This document shows, piece by piece, positions 63,657 to 64,000 of a DNA stretch of 64,000 nt; positions within the stretch are counted from its first letter, which is position 1, and every line of letters starts with the position of its first letter. Origin of the DNA: Paracyclopina nana (Eukaryota > Arthropoda > Copepoda > Cyclopoida > Cyclopettidae); contig JAGUCH010000008.1 in the NCBI GenBank assembly GCA_019096065.1, positions 2,981,001 through 3,045,000 of the forward strand, in the 5' to 3' direction. The translations under genes and the position numbers were made by a program. The notes under the pieces are model-generated. The model saw nothing but the letters and a program-made list of their open reading frames with translations, was not told the DNA's origin and ran no database searches.

Positions 63657-64000
63657 CTATCGAGGAGGAAAGCCTGTCACCACCCAAATTGGGAGAAAGG
63701 CCACCAAAGGAGGCCAAAAAAACTTCAATCCCTTTCACAAATAAATTGTTTGGGTTTGGCTATAGCTGCAGCTTTTGGGCTAATTAGAGAATTTCCACAA
63801 GATTTTACAGAGTTTTGTAAAAAGGGGAATTCCTTTGGGCGATGTTTGGCTATGGCAACGTCATTCCATTGAGTGGAATTGGGTCCAACGGTGGCTGTCA
63901 GAATGTGCTATGCCACCAAGCAGGAATTTTCTAGTGGAATCTAGGGCGTTGTTTGAAAAAAAAATTCACGTCAATTTCGGTAATGGCCGTCTTGGCCCGA
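63657..64000. other. End of window, no gene supported
   Basis: Continuation of the probable intron. The frame 63612-63872 crosses the candidate splice site and has no recognisable domain. Confidence 0.4.

Overview
The window is nuclear DNA from an invertebrate animal, most likely an arthropod and plausibly a crustacean. The evidence is small spliceosomal introns (many 53-65 bp), AATAAA signals close behind stop codons, and conserved animal genes (XPC, NRF1/erect wing, DDA1, sphingolipid desaturase, Vilse/ARHGAP39, mL48, Nup98-96). The species cannot be named from sequence alone. All gene structures are my own splice assemblies; frame continuity across every junction was checked by hand.

Layout. 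1-1147: no convincing gene. 1148-3850 (-): secreted mosaic protein (acidic region, two fibronectin type II modules, Thr/Pro mucin repeat, Cys-rich tail). 4278-7887 (-): XPC/Rad4 DNA-repair protein. 8191-17666: an apparently complete 9.5-kb DNA transposon with 13-bp inverted termini starting CCCCACTA. It carries a five-exon TNP2-like transposase gene (-) and a divergent ten-exon gene of unknown function (+). 17810-19677 (-): NRF1. 20848-21252 (+): DDA1. 21330-22214 (-): unknown secreted Ala-rich protein. 22533-23753 (-): sphingolipid delta-4 desaturase. 24808-27955 (+): Vilse-type RhoGAP. 28673-29539 (-): mitochondrial ribosomal protein mL48. 32926-35465 and 36888-38214 (+): two divergent Cys-loop channel subunits. 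39533-41155: a 1.6-kb non-autonomous element with the same CCCCACTA type of terminus, holding a minisatellite. 42078-47953 (+): Nup98-96. 47954-64000: gene-poor DNA with foldback and tandem repeats. It also holds a probable first coding exon (51916-51973) and, 11.7 kb downstream, a candidate recursive splice site.

Most notable: (1) eight of the transposon's thirteen introns are 90-108 bp and draw on a common set of motifs that also recur in its subterminal DNA, suggesting introns made from, or doubling as, the element's own repeats; (2) the first Cys-loop channel ends in UGA-CUA-G, the classic readthrough context, followed by 79 further in-frame codons; (3) an intron of that channel holds 14 exact copies of the POU octamer ATGCAAAT on a roughly 20-bp period; (4) two elements of different size share a CCCCACTA terminus and 2-bp flanking duplications.

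The host genes are unrelated housekeeping, repair, nuclear-pore and channel functions with no operon logic. The large transposon fills almost the whole gap between the XPC start codon (304 bp away) and the NRF1 stop codon (143 bp away), so it may affect the expression or 3' processing of both.
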